A stretch of DNA of 64,000 nt from Przewalskia tangutica. Its lineage: Eukaryota > Streptophyta > Magnoliopsida > Solanales > Solanaceae. A program made the translations under genes and the position numbers. The notes beneath the pieces were generated by a model that searched no databases, was not told the DNA's origin, and saw nothing but the letters and a program-made list of their open reading frames with translations. The DNA lies in the NCBI GenBank assembly GCA_029844215.1, contig CM056733.1, positions 69,407,794-69,471,793 on the forward strand, given 5' to 3'. Below are positions 24,739-36,654 of this stretch, in pieces; positions within the stretch are counted from its first letter, which is position 1; the number at the start of each line of letters is the position of its first letter.

Positions 24739-27700
24739 TGTTACACCCCGTAATTCCAGGACATGAATAAGAGAATAGACGCGAGAACACAAGACTTGAA
24801 AATTGGTACGAAAGAAAGAATTATTTTTCCGAAGGAAAATCTTCCGAACTTCGGAAAGGAAAAATGTTCATTGATGAGAATTAGATTCTCAGAATACATT
24901 ATTTGGGGAGTATGGGATTTATTATCATTGTGGAAATGTATTTTACGGATTTGGTCACGTAGGGCCCAGCCGAGAAATTTTACGTTTTGTGGGGCCCACG
25001 AGGGTTGCGAAATTTTATGGACGAATGGGAGGGCGACACATGTCACCCCCTTGGATGGTCTTGGTCGAATTAGACCAAGGATGGAATGATCATTTGACCA
25101 AAGCTAAGATGAACAAGTCTTGCAAGCTAGAGCTTGAGTTTATTGACTAAGTCAAAGAGTCACTTGGCTTGATATCTTAATCTCATTCATCCAAACCCAA
25201 CATGTGTTGTAATCTAGACCCTCCAATGTTTTATATAATCATCCATGTAGCAAGACTTGTCTCTAACACTTAGAGAAAATTTAGAAAACTTTGTGCAAGT
25301 CTTGAGGGCTCTCGGCTTTGAGCTATTCCCACACAAAAAAATTTGCAAATGTAGATCATAATTCACAAGACTTTAACCCAAGGTTCCTAGGGGTATTGTA
25401 AGTATATCTCAATAGAAAGATCCCGGAAAAACGACGTTTTTACGTTAGTCGCAAGGTGAAAACCTAAGGTGTTCTTCAACTTTGAAGATGGGACTTGAAG
25501 AGGAGTTCTTCATGAGCTTCTAAGGAGTGATTGTAGAGGATTGGAACATAAGAAGAGGAGCTAAAAGTTGCTAAGGATCGACTTTTACGCTTGGACATTA
25601 TTAGGGCTTATTGAGGTAAAATCTTCATCTTCTTAATGTAATTGAAGATTACATGTTATAGTAGTTAAGAAATGAGCATGTGGTTTATAGAATGAAGTTT
25701 GAAAAGATTTGGATCATGTCGACATGTAAAAACCGAAAATGGACAAGTTAGCCATTAATGTTGTAATCAATTTGGTCGATAGTTACAATCTTCGCATGTT
25801 AAGGAAGAAAGGATTTATAGTTGTTGTAATTGTTATTATGTATATAACATATTGGAATAACAACTTGGATTGAAAAAGGAATTGAAAGAAAATTGATAAT
25901 TTGTTGTGTCAATGGTAGCCGATTATGGCTTGGAAATATTGGACAGTTTTATATTGATTGTGAGGCAGAATTTTACACGTCCTATTAGGCGTGTAATTCC
26001 CTTTGTATTGCTGAATTGTTGGGCCTTAAATATGGCATTTGGTTATTGATTTTCGGGCCTTGAAAAAGGTGGAAAAGTACGTAGAAACAAAGGAAGTGCT
26101 GCCCGATTTTCCGTAGAATAAGAGACCTTACACTTAGTATGATTCTACGTTGATAAGCTAGGAGTTGATAGACATGTTATGATTACTATAGGTTGAAGTA
26201 CTACGTATAGCGTATTCTACTTGAAGGATGGAATAGCTATCAAGGTTGAAGTACTTTGGAGCATTTTGCTACTTGTCGATAATCGTTGCGAGGTATGTGA
26301 ACCTCTTCCTCCTTTTGGCATGATTCTATGTATGAAATATACATGTGGTGTTATTTCATGATTCCTTCTACTCTTAGAAGTTAAGAGGTATGTATGTTGA
26401 TTTACTCTATGTGAAAGTTATGTCTAAGTTATCATAAGTTCTTACCAAGTCTTATGGGGGATGTTGGTAAGAGTCGTTAGGAAGTATTTGGAGTCGAGTT
26501 GACTTTGCTAATTTACGGCACGACTGAGAATAAGTATCGAACAAGTCATTGCAGCTTTAATAAAAGAAAATGTATCGACAATCAATTATATTAAAATGAG
26601 TTGAATTCTCCATCTGCATAGAAACTAAGATAAGACAAAATTGTATTGCATTTTCTAGATCATGGTTGTTTTAATAAGATCGGTATAAACATGTCTAACC
26701 TATTCATAACTCATAAGAGTATATGTTACTTAATTTAAAGAGTTTATGTTATGAAGTTTTAAGACTATGAACCTTGATATTCTAAGTTAAGAGATTTGAT
26801 ATTCTAAGTTAAGAAACTAGATTTCTAAAGTTAAGAGACTTGAAGTGTTTTGAAAGTTACGTAACTTGATTTGGAAGTATAAGTCTCTTGGTTATAAAAA
26901 GAATGAATTAGTCTAAAGCATAAAGTTAGTATAACGGCTTTATGGGAAGTTGGTTATAACAACTTTATGGAAAGTTAAAAGAATGGTTTTTCTCTAGTAA
27001 TGTAAACAAAGAAATGACTTGAAATAAAGAAGGGCAATTTAATTTAACGATATCAATTGCTTAAAGTTCTAAAGTAAGGGTCACTTGATTTAGAAGCCTA
27101 GAAATGTATTTCTAAAAATGTAGTGACTTGTTTGAAATGTAGACATGCCTTGATACTACGGGTGTTAGTATCTTGGGGCTTTATATGAAAAGGAGTCTTT
27201 TGAAAAGAGTGGAAGTACGTAGTACTTTGGGTTAAATTTCCGGATTTTTATGTGAAACGAAAAGTGCCTTGAGTATATAAAATGAAAGTCTAAAGATTTT
27301 ATGAACTTGCCTATGTTTGCTTGTGATAGCCTTGAGTGCAAGTATTATATGTTTCTGTTAGTGACTCTCGGTTGGAGGGGCATGCTTGTAATGAATTTAC
27401 TTGGGCGTCTGGAGATAGTGACGGAGGCTTCCACGGGTATGCTTCCATTGTGATTGATCCTTGGACATGCTTATACGATGTGGGATTCCGGGGCATGATA
27501 CCAGGATGCGGGTTAGATTCCCGGATTGTTTTTATTACTCCTTGAACATGCTTATACGATGTGGGATTAGGCGTGCAACGGGAGGCAGGTTAGATTCGAA
27601 TTTGTTTTATTACCCATGGCCATGCTTATCGATGAGGATTAGGCATGCGACCATGTTATATATGATTATTACTCCATGGACTAGCTCCCTATGAAGACAT

Positions 27701-28589
27701 GTACCCGAGATGAGGGATTCCACGGGCATGTTATATACGATTATTACCCCATGGATTAGCTCTCCATGAAGTCATGTACCCGAGATTAGGGATTCCACGG
27801 GCATGAGATATATATATATATATATATATATTGTATGTGTGTCTGTGAAGCGATGAGGTATGATGCCAGCGCGTCACATGGTTATATTTTACACTACGAT
27901 TATCGGCGGTGATGAGGGATTCCACGGGCACGCTTTTATATTTGTGGGCTTGAGACCCTTACTGGATTGTGTGATGATATTTGAGAGCTTGTGTCCATAG
28001 CCCTGGTGTGACTATTGTTCATGTGTTGAAATAGTGCATGCAAAGGTAAAAGCGACTTTCATTACTTTCACTTGGCAAGGCCTGATATCGTTATTTTAGT
28101 TATCATACATGTCTCGGCTTTATTATAGATTATGATTTCATTCTGATATTTTCATTTCACATACTTGGTACATATTTCAGATCGACCTCGCCGGGGTTGC
28201 GTTCATCTGCGCGAGTTGAGGTACATAGCTTGCTGATCCTCATTCTTATGATCACTGTTCAGCTGGTTGGAAAGCTCTATTATTTCGGAGGCTTTGTATT
28301 TTTGGTACAGTTCCCTGAGGTTGTAGATTTATGTACATTCAGGGGTATGGCGGGGCCCTGTCCGTCCACGCTTGTTATGTCGAGAAATTCTTAAGTGCAG
28401 TAGTCATATCTTGTGGATTGGGTTGTGTAAAGAAAAAAAAAGAGGTAACTGCTTTTTGGGTTACGTATATATCTTTGGAAGGTGGCCTTATCGGCTAGCC
28501 TGTTATTTATTTCTTGTTAAATTCATGTATGTTTCGCTGATTATCTCTGATGTGGGCACCAGTCGCGGACCCTGGGTCGGGTCGTGACA
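24739..28589 (+). repeat. 3' LTR of the Tekay-like element
   Basis: 3,851 bp, 'tgttacaccccgtaattcca' to '...cgggtcgtgaca'. Near-identical to the 5' LTR up to about 27340, then from about 27350 to 28240 many small indels and substitutions, then close identity again (28240-28540), then a short deletion before the end. It holds a TA microsatellite at 27808-27830. This copy is not interrupted, so it shows the empty site of the solo LTR. Confidence 0.95.
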
Positions 28590-31194
28590 GTTATTATGTT
28601 TTATTATTGGATGACTACTCTAATTTTTTTGTGGGTTTTTTCTTTGTCCATAAAGTTTCAAGTGTTCTCCACATTTTTAAAATTTAGAGCCTTCATCCGT
28701 ACCCAGTTGAACGGGATATTAAAAATATTCAATGTGATAATGATAGGGAGTTTGACAATGGGTCTTTTCGTGAATATTCTGGTAATAATGATATATATTT
28801 TCAGTTTTCATGTCCTCATACATCGTCACAAAATGGGAAGGCCGAACGAAAAATTCATACCATTGATAATATTGTCCGAACGTTAGTTGTCCATGCATTT
28901 GTATCCCTTATATTTTGGCATCATGCTTTATAGTTTTCTACATACCTACTTAACATTCTCCCACATAAAGGTTTGGCATATCAATCGTCGCTTAAAATTC
29001 TTTACAATAAAAATCTCTCGTATTCTCATCTTAGGGTTTTTGGGTATTTGTGTTATCCACTATTTCCGTCCACTACAATTAACAAACTACAGGCCCGTTC
29101 TACCGCTTGTGTATTTTTGGGATATCCATCTAATCATCGTGGTTACAAATGTCTTGATATGTCTTCCAATAAAATCATAATTAGTCGCCATGTTATTTTT
29201 GATGAATCCTAATTTTCGTTTGTTAAATTGTATAATCCCGTGTCTAGCACCTATAATTTTTGGATGATGGGCTATCACAATACATCGTCCAACAGTGGGC
29301 CCACCATTTTTGTGAACATGGACACATTGTCTCGGTGTCGATTCGTCGGGCCCGTGACCACTACTGGCGGTTGCCTCCCTTCTATTTGTACCGTCTAGGC
29401 CATCATGCCCATTGCCTGCTAGCCCAAACACATGCTCCTCGGTCTAGCCCTCAATTCAGTCCACATACATTTCTATGCCAACAGGACTACTGCCTGCTGG
29501 CCCAACTCCAGCCCAAGTTTGTCCACATGAGACCCACAATCTCAGCCCAGTACACCAAATTCCTCGATCATGTCTGATCCTACAATGCATCAGGGGTCCG
29601 TTACTCATAGTTAACGTGGTATTTTTAAACAAAACCAACATTTTAATCTTAATTCTAATGTTACTAATTCACCACTGCCCTTCATGACCTGAATTGGAAA
29701 TTGGTCATAATTGATGTATATAATGCTCTTATTGAAAATAGGACATGGAAGTTGGTATCCCGTCTGCCTAATGTTAATGTGTTTCGGTCTATGTAGATTT
29801 TTACTCATAACAAAAAATTTGATGGTTCGTTTGAGAGGCATAAGACCCGTCTTATAGGTGATGGTAAGACTCAGCAGGTTGTCATTGATTGTGGAGAGAC
29901 ATTTAGTCCGGTTGTTAAATAAGCTATCATATGTATTGTGCATAGTCTGGCTCTCTCGAAAGCATGACTCATTCATCAGCAGAATGTGAAAAATATATTT
30001 TTACATGGTGATCTTAATGAGACGGTATACATGCATCAACCCTTGGGTTTTAGGGACCCCAATTATTCACAACATGTCTATTTGCTGAACAAAACCTTTG
30101 TATGGGCTTAAGCAGGACTCCGTGCTTGGTATAAAAGGTTTGCAGATTATGTGTCTTCTATTGGGTTCTCTCACAGCATGTCTGATCATTCCTTGTTCAT
30201 ATATCGGCGTGGTACCTCTCTGGCATATATTATGTTATATGTTGATGATATTATATTGACCGTCTCTTTCGATATTTTACGTACTTTGATTATGACTCTT
30301 CTCAATTCTGAGTTTTCTATGAAGGACTTGGAGCCATTGAGCTAATTTTTTGACATAACAGTCACACATCATGCAGATGGTCTATTTTTGTCACAGAGAA
30401 AGTATGCAGCATAAATTATTGAGAGAGTTGGCATGTCTTTGTGAAAGTCTATTTCTACTCCGGTTGATACAAAACCAAAGATGAGTGTTACATCTAGCAC
30501 ACCATATGAGGATCCCACACATTATCGTAGCCTTGCAGCTCTTCAGTATCTTACTTTCACGAGACCCGATATTACTTATGTAGTTCAGCATGTGTATTTA
30601 TTTATGCATGATCCGCAGATTGAGCACATGCATGCGCTCAAACACATTATACGATACATTTATTTTACTCTTGATTTTGGATTGCATTTATATCATTCTT
30701 TCGACTCTATTCTTGTGTAATATACAGATGTTGATTGGGGTGGTTATCCGGATATCAAACGGTTTACGTCTGGTTATTGTATGTTTCTTCGTGATAACTT
30801 GGTCTCTTGGTCAGTGAAACACCAGGCTACTTTATCATGTTCTAGTGCAGAGGCCGAGTATCGAGGAGTATCGAATGTGGTGTCTGAGTCATGTTGGCTA
30901 CATAATCTTTTATTGGAGCTTCACTTTTATATTCAAAAAGTTACATTGGTCTACTGTGATAATGTGAGTGCAGTTTATCTCTCTGGCAATCCGGTTCAAC
31001 ATCAACAGACTAAACACATCGAGATGGATATCCACTTCGTTCGAGAAAAGGTAGCTCGTGGCCAAGTATGTGTCCTCCATGTCCATTCGAAATACCATAT
31101 TGCGGACATTTTTACTAAGGGTCTTCCCTCAGTTTTATTTGAAGATTTAAGGGACAGTCTGAGCGTACGACAACCGCCCGCTATGACTGCCGGG
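28590..31194 (+). pseudogene. Copia integrase C-part, reverse transcriptase and RNase H relic
   Basis: Continues the split copia pol. Integrase: second Asp motif (QCDN) near 28730, catalytic Glu in GKAERKIHT near 28840, then SYSHLRVFGYLCYPLF at 29020-29060. The linker, rich in Pro/Ala/His, runs to about 29680. Reverse transcriptase at 29690-30480 is broken by several stops, but MLYVDDI (30232-30252) keeps the catalytic Asp pair. RNase H at 30720-31190 has SGYCMFLRDNLVSWS, CSSAEAEYRGVS, YCDNVSAVYLSGNPV and HIEMDIHFVREKV, closely following the family pattern. Non-functional because of stops at about 29904, 30343 and 30718 among others. Confidence 0.9.
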
Positions 31195-31446
31195 TGTAAA
31201 AGCCTACAAAATCGTCACTGATATACATGGCCCAACCGTGTATATCACTTCTCCATATTTGAAATCTATTATACCATAATTAGTAAAGTTCTTGTACATG
31301 TATAATTATGGTAGTAATATTGTACTAGGAAATTCTATTAGTTTTGTATTAGGAAAAGGTAGATTTAATTTTCTTAATTAATAGTGTATATCATGTATAT
31401 ATAGACCTTTTCATTAATGAAATGATCAAGAGATTATATTCTTTCA
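31195..31446 (+). repeat. 3' LTR of the split copia element
   Basis: Starts 'tgtaaaagcctacaaaatcg' directly after the RNase H frame and ends '...attctttca' followed by TSD 'ctaac'. A TATA-like 'catgtatatatagacc' lies near 31395. Confidence 0.9.
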
Positions 31447-31451
31447 CTAAC

Positions 31452-31888
31452 ATCACAAAAAAATACTAACCTCGTTGCTAATTCACCGCTAAATTATTCA
31501 TAGTTAACAAACTTTTAATAATTCATCGCTAAATAAAATTAGTAACAAATTTTATTGTTTAGCTATAAAATTTGTCACGCGAATTCCTATTTTTTAAGTG
31601 GTGTGTTAAATATTTTCTATTAAGAATATTGTCTTTCTATATTTAAAAAATAATATAATTTTAAATTTCTCATTTATCCGATCCCTTGATAAAGTAATTT
31701 ATAACCGCACAAATATTTGTGAATTAGTTTAGACAATAAATTTTAATTTATTTTTATACTTTAAATTCTATATATACTTAATCAAAGACTCAAAGTGCAC
31801 ACACAAATTGGGACTAAAAACATAATTTAGGTCACATGTCTACAGTAAACCTGAATCGGTGTCGTAAAAAAGATCATAGATAACTAAT
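31452..31888. other. AT-rich spacer
   Basis: No gene. The first 120 bp contain imperfect inverted motifs built on 'aattcatcgctaaat' and 'gttgctaattcaccgct', reminiscent of transposon ends, but no pair of ends or TSD could be fixed. Confidence 0.4.
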
Positions 31889-31890
31889 TA

Positions 31891-32147
31891 CTCCCTTCAT
31901 TTTAATTTATTTGTCTTGATTTTGTATCGGCATGGAGTTTAAGAAAATAATAAAAGTTTTTTTTATTCTTGTGATCTTAAATTGAACATGTGTGTAATAT
32001 ACCAAAATATATTTTGGATATCTTGTATCTTAAATTTATTATGTAGGATATTGAGCATAAAGAGTTACTATTAAATATAAAAATGATATTTTTCTGTTTA
32101 AACAAACAAAAAAGGAAAATAAAACAAATAAATAGAAAAGAGAAGAG
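31891..32147. mobile_element. Stowaway-like MITE with TA target duplication
   Basis: Starts 'ctcccttcattttaattta' and ends '...atagaaaagagaagag'. TA dinucleotides lie on both sides (31889-31890, 32148-32149). About 257 bp, non-coding. Confidence 0.7.
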
Positions 32148-32149
32148 TA

Positions 32150-32738
32150 AAAACTACATTAATTATATAAATATTAACACTCTCTCTATATATACACTCT
32201 ATTTTTATGTGGAGGTGATAATTGATAAGAGTTTAAAAATTAAGATTTTGTTTTTTAAATATGTCACGCTATTTTAAGATTATAAGAGCATATTCTTTTG
32301 GTATAATACCTAAAAACTACCTCCCCCCCCTTAAAGTTGGCACATTTAATTCAAATTTCTAATAAAAACATCTGGTTCTAGTTAATCCCTTATATTTGAT
32401 TTTTTATAATCGTTATCCACTCAAATAATAACTCATCCTAATTATTTTTTAATATTTTACTTTTTTTTATAGTCCAAGTGATCAAATGCATTTGGCGTGT
32501 GAGAGTGTAAAGTAACAATCACATCATATTAATCTAATATTTAAATAAATTTAAAATATTATTTTCTTTTATATTTAGTCATTCCAAAGACTATTTCCTC
32601 ATCTCCTTATATATATCTTCTTTTTTCCTTCATTAAAATAAAAAATAATATTTCTTCTTTTACCGATTTTCTTTTGAGGGAGTAACAATTATAAAAAAAA
32701 ACAAGTACAAAAAAGTTACTATGTCCAGTTATTGTTTA
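32150..32738. other. AT-rich spacer
   Basis: No gene. A short motif 'acaattataaaaa...caagtac' with 'agttattgtttaaag' (32685-32740) recurs at 38500-38560 on the far side of the inverted-LTR element, so the target DNA was itself a local duplication or dispersed repeat. Confidence 0.5.
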
Positions 32739-32743
32739 AAGGG

Positions 32744-33205
32744 TGTTAACACTCAAAAGTGTTTAGCCGAATCGAGTGACAGCCGAAGGTGGAAAATGAT
32801 TCTAAGTCGATAAGTGAGCGGAATCATAATCGAATCTGTTAGTCAGAAGAGCATCATCGGCTATTACACCAGTCTGGCCGAGCCATAATTCTGAGGAACG
32901 ACTGAGACTCACACATACTCGGACACCTTGAATACCAAGTAAATGGACCTTTTAGAAAAGTAGCAACCAACAACAGCCAGAAGATCGTGCTAGAGGTCCT
33001 GGCGAAAAAATCGGCATCGCCTCCTCATAGTTGGCGAGTGGGTAGTTCGGTGGCTAACATAGGGGGTCACATTTATTTTTCTTGTACTAAAAATATAGGA
33101 ATCATTTTGTACAGAAAACTCAATCAATCAAAAACTTATTTTTACATATTCTCGTTCTTACTTTTATCGCCTTTATTGTAATTTAGTTGTGTTCATGCTT
33201 CTTAC
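32744..33205 (+). repeat. Left LTR of the inverted-LTR gypsy element
   Basis: Begins 'tgttaacactcaaaagtgtt' and ends at 'gttcatgcttcttac'. It matches the reverse complement of 37977-38455 over its length with scattered differences. It joins directly to the 3' side of the protease region, without polypurine tract or pol sequence between. Confidence 0.9.
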
Positions 33206-34031
33206 CACTCAGCCGATAGACGATAGGCATTTCGGAGGGGAACACAAATTTGTACAGGACAACCTCCAAGGTAAGCTATGAGAGCAACATAGGATGAGTA
33301 TAAGACGACCTCCAAGCTCTTAACCCCTGCTTGAAATGGGTTATCATCGGCCGACACAACCTCTACCTTGTCCTCTTCCCAAAAATGAGCTCTTGGTGCA
33401 TAGTGTAAGGGAGGCATCGGCTAGTGTGAATCCGGTCCATGCCCAATAAGACGACGTATGACGGCTTGCCATCTATTACAAAGAAAGCAGATCTGACCGT
33501 CTTACGGCCTACAATGATTTCTGCTACTAAAATCTCCAAGGCTTCAGAGGCCTCTCCCATAAAGCTAGCCATTTTCATGTTAGTTGGGATGAGATATTCC
33601 CTTGTTTGGTTGAGATTTTTCAGAGTCAGCAATGGTATCACATTCAACACAACCTCATTATCGACGAACACTCGGCTGATGGCTCTATCGTTAATGCATG
33701 CTCTGACATAGAGGTGTTTGAGGTGTTTAACCATCTCCTCCATAGGTGCACCGAATACAGTGCTCAAAGCGTCCCTAGTCGTGGTGTCGTCTATAGTCTC
33801 CCATTCAGAATCTTCCACACATATATCGCCTTTCAGGCTATCCTGTGTGGAGCGGTTGGCCCAAAACTCGCTTGGAATCAAGCTGACCGTTTCAATAGCT
33901 GCCCAAATCTCATCGGCCGAATCCTGTTGGAATAAATCGAGAATGGAGCCTTCCATCTCACTCAATTTGGCTGACAAGAAGTTAATATCCTCCAGCTCCT
34001 TGAGGCATATAGGTACTGGCTGAGGTTTCAA
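33206..34031 (-). pseudogene. Gypsy aspartic protease region
   Basis: Open from 34031 to 33363 (222 codons) with a short continuation to 33206. The N-terminal third is acidic linker (LKELEDINFLSAKL...). The protease follows: MEEMVKHLKHLYVRACIND, then RVFVDNEVVLNVIPLLTL, where related gypsy proteins have a VDNGAAVN-type active site, so the key Gly is Glu here. The flap and C-terminal motif are VLLGMDRIHTSRCLPYTMHQ, where an LLGRDWIH type is usual. Probably inactive. It ends where the inverted LTR begins, so reverse transcriptase is absent. Confidence 0.8.
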
Positions 34032-34097
34032 TGTTTAGGCCCTCTGCGTAATTTGTGAAACCAATTCGGCTAAGGATTCTGTCATGATAGTAGTCCC

Positions 34098-34472
34098 TTA
34101 TCGAGGTTCCAATGTTGGGTTGTTACCAGGCTGATCATTCGACTCTGGCTGGTCCAAAGTTTCTTCATCTAGCCCAACTTCTGAAGAGATTGAGTCGAAT
34201 GCCCTTTCGATGGCCTCAGCTATAGACGATTCAAGAGTTTCCTGCTTATCGGTTGTTATGGTACTAGATATCAGGTGAAACGTCTGCTTCATCTTGTGCA
34301 GGGCTTTAGCATGCTGCAACGTTTTTTTCTGAGTTATAGATAAGACACTTGGCGGTGCCTCTTTCTTTCCAGTAGCCTGATTAACAAACCACTTTCCCTC
34401 TTCAATATTGGTGGTTGGATTGCTCATCCTCATTGGTTTCAGTCGACTTTCATCCCTTAATGTGATACGCAA
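34098..34472 (-). pseudogene. Gypsy gag-protease spacer region
   Basis: 124 codons open on the minus strand, polar and acidic toward the end (EAIERAFDSISSEVGLDEET). It begins near a KK/LQ-rich stretch (ITQKKTLQHAKALHKM) where related elements have a conserved basic helix. I recognise no domain; placement between the zinc-binding gag part and the protease defines it. Between 34472 and 34846 frames are broken. Confidence 0.55.
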
Positions 34473-34845
34473 GAAAGAAAACCTCTTTTTACGTTGAATT
34501 TCGCCAACCCCTATTTAGTTATGGGGAGTGTTTCCTCATCTATCTGTGGCAGGCTTGGATTATCCTTGACTGGGAACCTTGCTTGCCCCCAAGCCTACGT
34601 CTAAAGCCTGTTGGGTCCCTTTTGAACCTCGAGTATTGTATGTGATGTTCCAGAGTAGTGTGCTCTGATCTATAAGGGCGGCCACGGAAACTGCCTCCAC
34701 ATGGCTGCATGTTTGTGTCCTCGTGGGTATTGCATAAGCTGACCAGCCGATCAAGCACAGAAGCCCTTGTGGCCCCCTCCTTAACTATGGGGGTTTTGGG
34801 GACCCATACAATTTTCACCGGTTATTTTCCCTTGACATCTTTTGA

Positions 34846-35396
34846 TTAGTCTACCTTGGAAAATGATACCATGGATATCGGTACAGCGGGAAATGGGTCA
34901 GTATCCACGAACATTTTAGCTATGCTCTTATCGACTGATTTGAATCTCCCTTTCCTGATGCCTTTTTGAATTGCCTTCCTGAAGACCACACATTTAGAAG
35001 TATCGTGGTTGTATGAATTGTGCCATTTGCAATATTTCTTGTCCTTGAGCTCTTCGGCAGGCGAAATTCTATGGCCATCGGGCAGCCGAATATGTTTATC
35101 CTTTAGCAGATGGTCGAAGATTTGGTCTACCTTTGTAATGTCAAACGAGTAACCAACCTTGTCATCGGTTGAACTCGTCTCATTGCCTTTTGTAGCTTTC
35201 AAGGCTGGGCAAGAATACACCTGCCCCTAACAATCTCGGCTGCCATTGCGTCTGCAGTGTGACTGGATGACTATGAGTCAGACTCATCTGCCTCTATAAT
35301 GGATACCAAAGGGGAACCTCGGTTTCGTCTCCTTACCTTTTGTACAGTGCATTTACCAACCTTCCTTGTGAATTTCTTGATAAAATCGGTAGCCGG
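34846..35396 (-). pseudogene. Gypsy gag C-terminal part with zinc-binding-like motif
   Basis: The frame 35220-34846 carries VGYSFDITKVDQIFDHLLKD, HRISPAEELKDKKYCKWHNS, then NHDTSKCVVFRKAIQKGI. This is the C-x2-H...H-x4-C motif and downstream basic helix of a widespread plant gypsy gag family. Upstream to 35396 the gag reads on across a stop (ESATDFIKKFTRKVGK). At 35397 it meets the TSD of a solo LTR, beyond which the gag continues at 36655. Confidence 0.75.
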
Positions 35397-35401
35397 CTCA
35401 T

Positions 35402-36649
35402 TGTTAGGCGTATTTTGTATACGTTTTTTGAGTCATTTTTAGTTAGTATTTTCCCCATTTTCGTTTAAATAAGTGTAGTGTTAGGGTCGTTTTCCTTTCT
35501 TTTGAGTCACATCGGTTCAAAAAGGCAAAATGGCGAAAAGGAGCGAAAAGTGGACATAAAAAGAGGGTCCAGAGACAGAAAAAGGTTGAAATTAGAAATT
35601 CGGACGAAGGCAAAGTAGCACCGCGGTGCCCAGCAGCAGGACCGCGGTGCCAAAAGATCAGAGAATCCGCAGGACTTTCGACACCATGGCGCCATTCTGC
35701 AGAACCGCGGTGCCGATGCGGAAAATTCAGAATCCGAAGTAAATTTGGCCAAGGGCAGAAGGGTCCATAGGGCACGAAATTTGCAACATACTTAAGCCCT
35801 AGGGATCATTCTAGTGAAGGGGGTTGGACATTCTATCACACAACACAGTTGAAGACAATTTGGAGGCTACAATTGGAGACCTAGTAGTACTTTTTTTTCT
35901 TTAGTTTTCAATTCAGTTTATGTTGGTATTTGTATTATTTCTTAGCGTGACTATGGCTAGGAGCTAAACACTTTATTACGGTTTTCCTATTGAATCGCTT
36001 GAAACTTTATTTCATGAATTAATGCATTAGTTTGATTTCTTCTTCACTTGATTAAGATTTATTCAATATTTGGTATGAATGTTTGATAGTTAACTGGTCA
36101 TTAATTATCATAATCTATATGATTTCGAATCAAGAATCGAGAGGAGAGATTTGGATATGCTGTAATTGAATAGACATAAGTTAAAATCGCAGACGAAAGT
36201 ACCCTGATACTTGTGTAGCATTATAGGTTATTGTTCTTAATCCTCCTATATGGTTAATCCTATCATAGAAATATATAAGGGTTCTGCACTGGGGTTGAGC
36301 GATTATATATCCTAACTGGAATATAAGACAGTTTAGTTAATCGTTATCTTAACGTAGAAGAAGAAGTCATTCTAGTTGCATTAGGGATTGAAAAGAGTGG
36401 ATAGTCGAGAATATTGGAAGCCCTAATTCCTGCATAACTGATTAAACCTCAACAATTTAGTTTACTTCTTGCAATTATTCTAGTAGTTAGATAAAAACCC
36501 AAATCAATTATCGTTTGCCAAATAGATAACCTAGAATAGATGTTCGGTAATTAGAAACCAGTCTCTGTGGGCGATAAACTCGGTCTTACAAGACTATATT
36601 ACTTGTAACGATACGTACACTTGCGTGAGCACGTGGAAATAGCCTAACA
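35402..36649 (+). mobile_element. Solo LTR (Athila/Tat-like) inserted in the gag, TSD CTCAT
   Basis: 1,248 bp starting 'tgttaggcgtattttgtata' and ending '...aaatagcctaaca', flanked by 'ctcat' at 35397-35401 and 36650-36654. The 3' end ('tctgtgggcgataaactcgg', then 'cgtacacttgcgtgagcacg') has the look of Athila/Tat gypsy LTR ends. No internal sequence remains. The frames at 35443-35775 are in its GC-richer first third and are not genes. Confidence 0.9.
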
Positions 36650-36654
36650 CTCAT

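Larger units (their letters stand above)
15247..28589 (+). mobile_element. Non-autonomous Tekay-like gypsy element with about 4-kb LTRs
   Basis: Inserted in the copia integrase with TSD 'gttat' (15242-15246 and 28590-28594). The 5' LTR is split by an inverted solo LTR. A tRNA-Met primer site, a polypurine tract and matching TG...CA termini are present. The LTRs are about 4.05 kb (5', without the insertion) and 3.85 kb (3'), but the internal region is only 1.4 kb and keeps just a scrap of integrase, so it would have depended on a related element. The two LTRs are nearly identical for the first 2 kb, suggesting a fairly recent insertion. Confidence 0.95.
13057..31446 (+). mobile_element. Complete but dead copia element, split by a nested gypsy element
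   Basis: Bounded by LTRs of 223 and 252 bp with TG...CA ends and by the 5-bp TSD 'ctaac' at 13052-13056 and 31447-31451. It spans 18.4 kb. Removing the nested element (15247-28589) and its duplicated 5 bp leaves about 5.04 kb, a normal copia size. Order: LTR, primer site, gag, protease, integrase (split), reverse transcriptase, RNase H, LTR. Every coding part has stops or frameshifts. Confidence 0.95.

Noticed and set aside
33439..34023. Plus-strand frames of 90-109 codons.
   Set aside because: Antisense shadows of the minus-strand gypsy protease frame.
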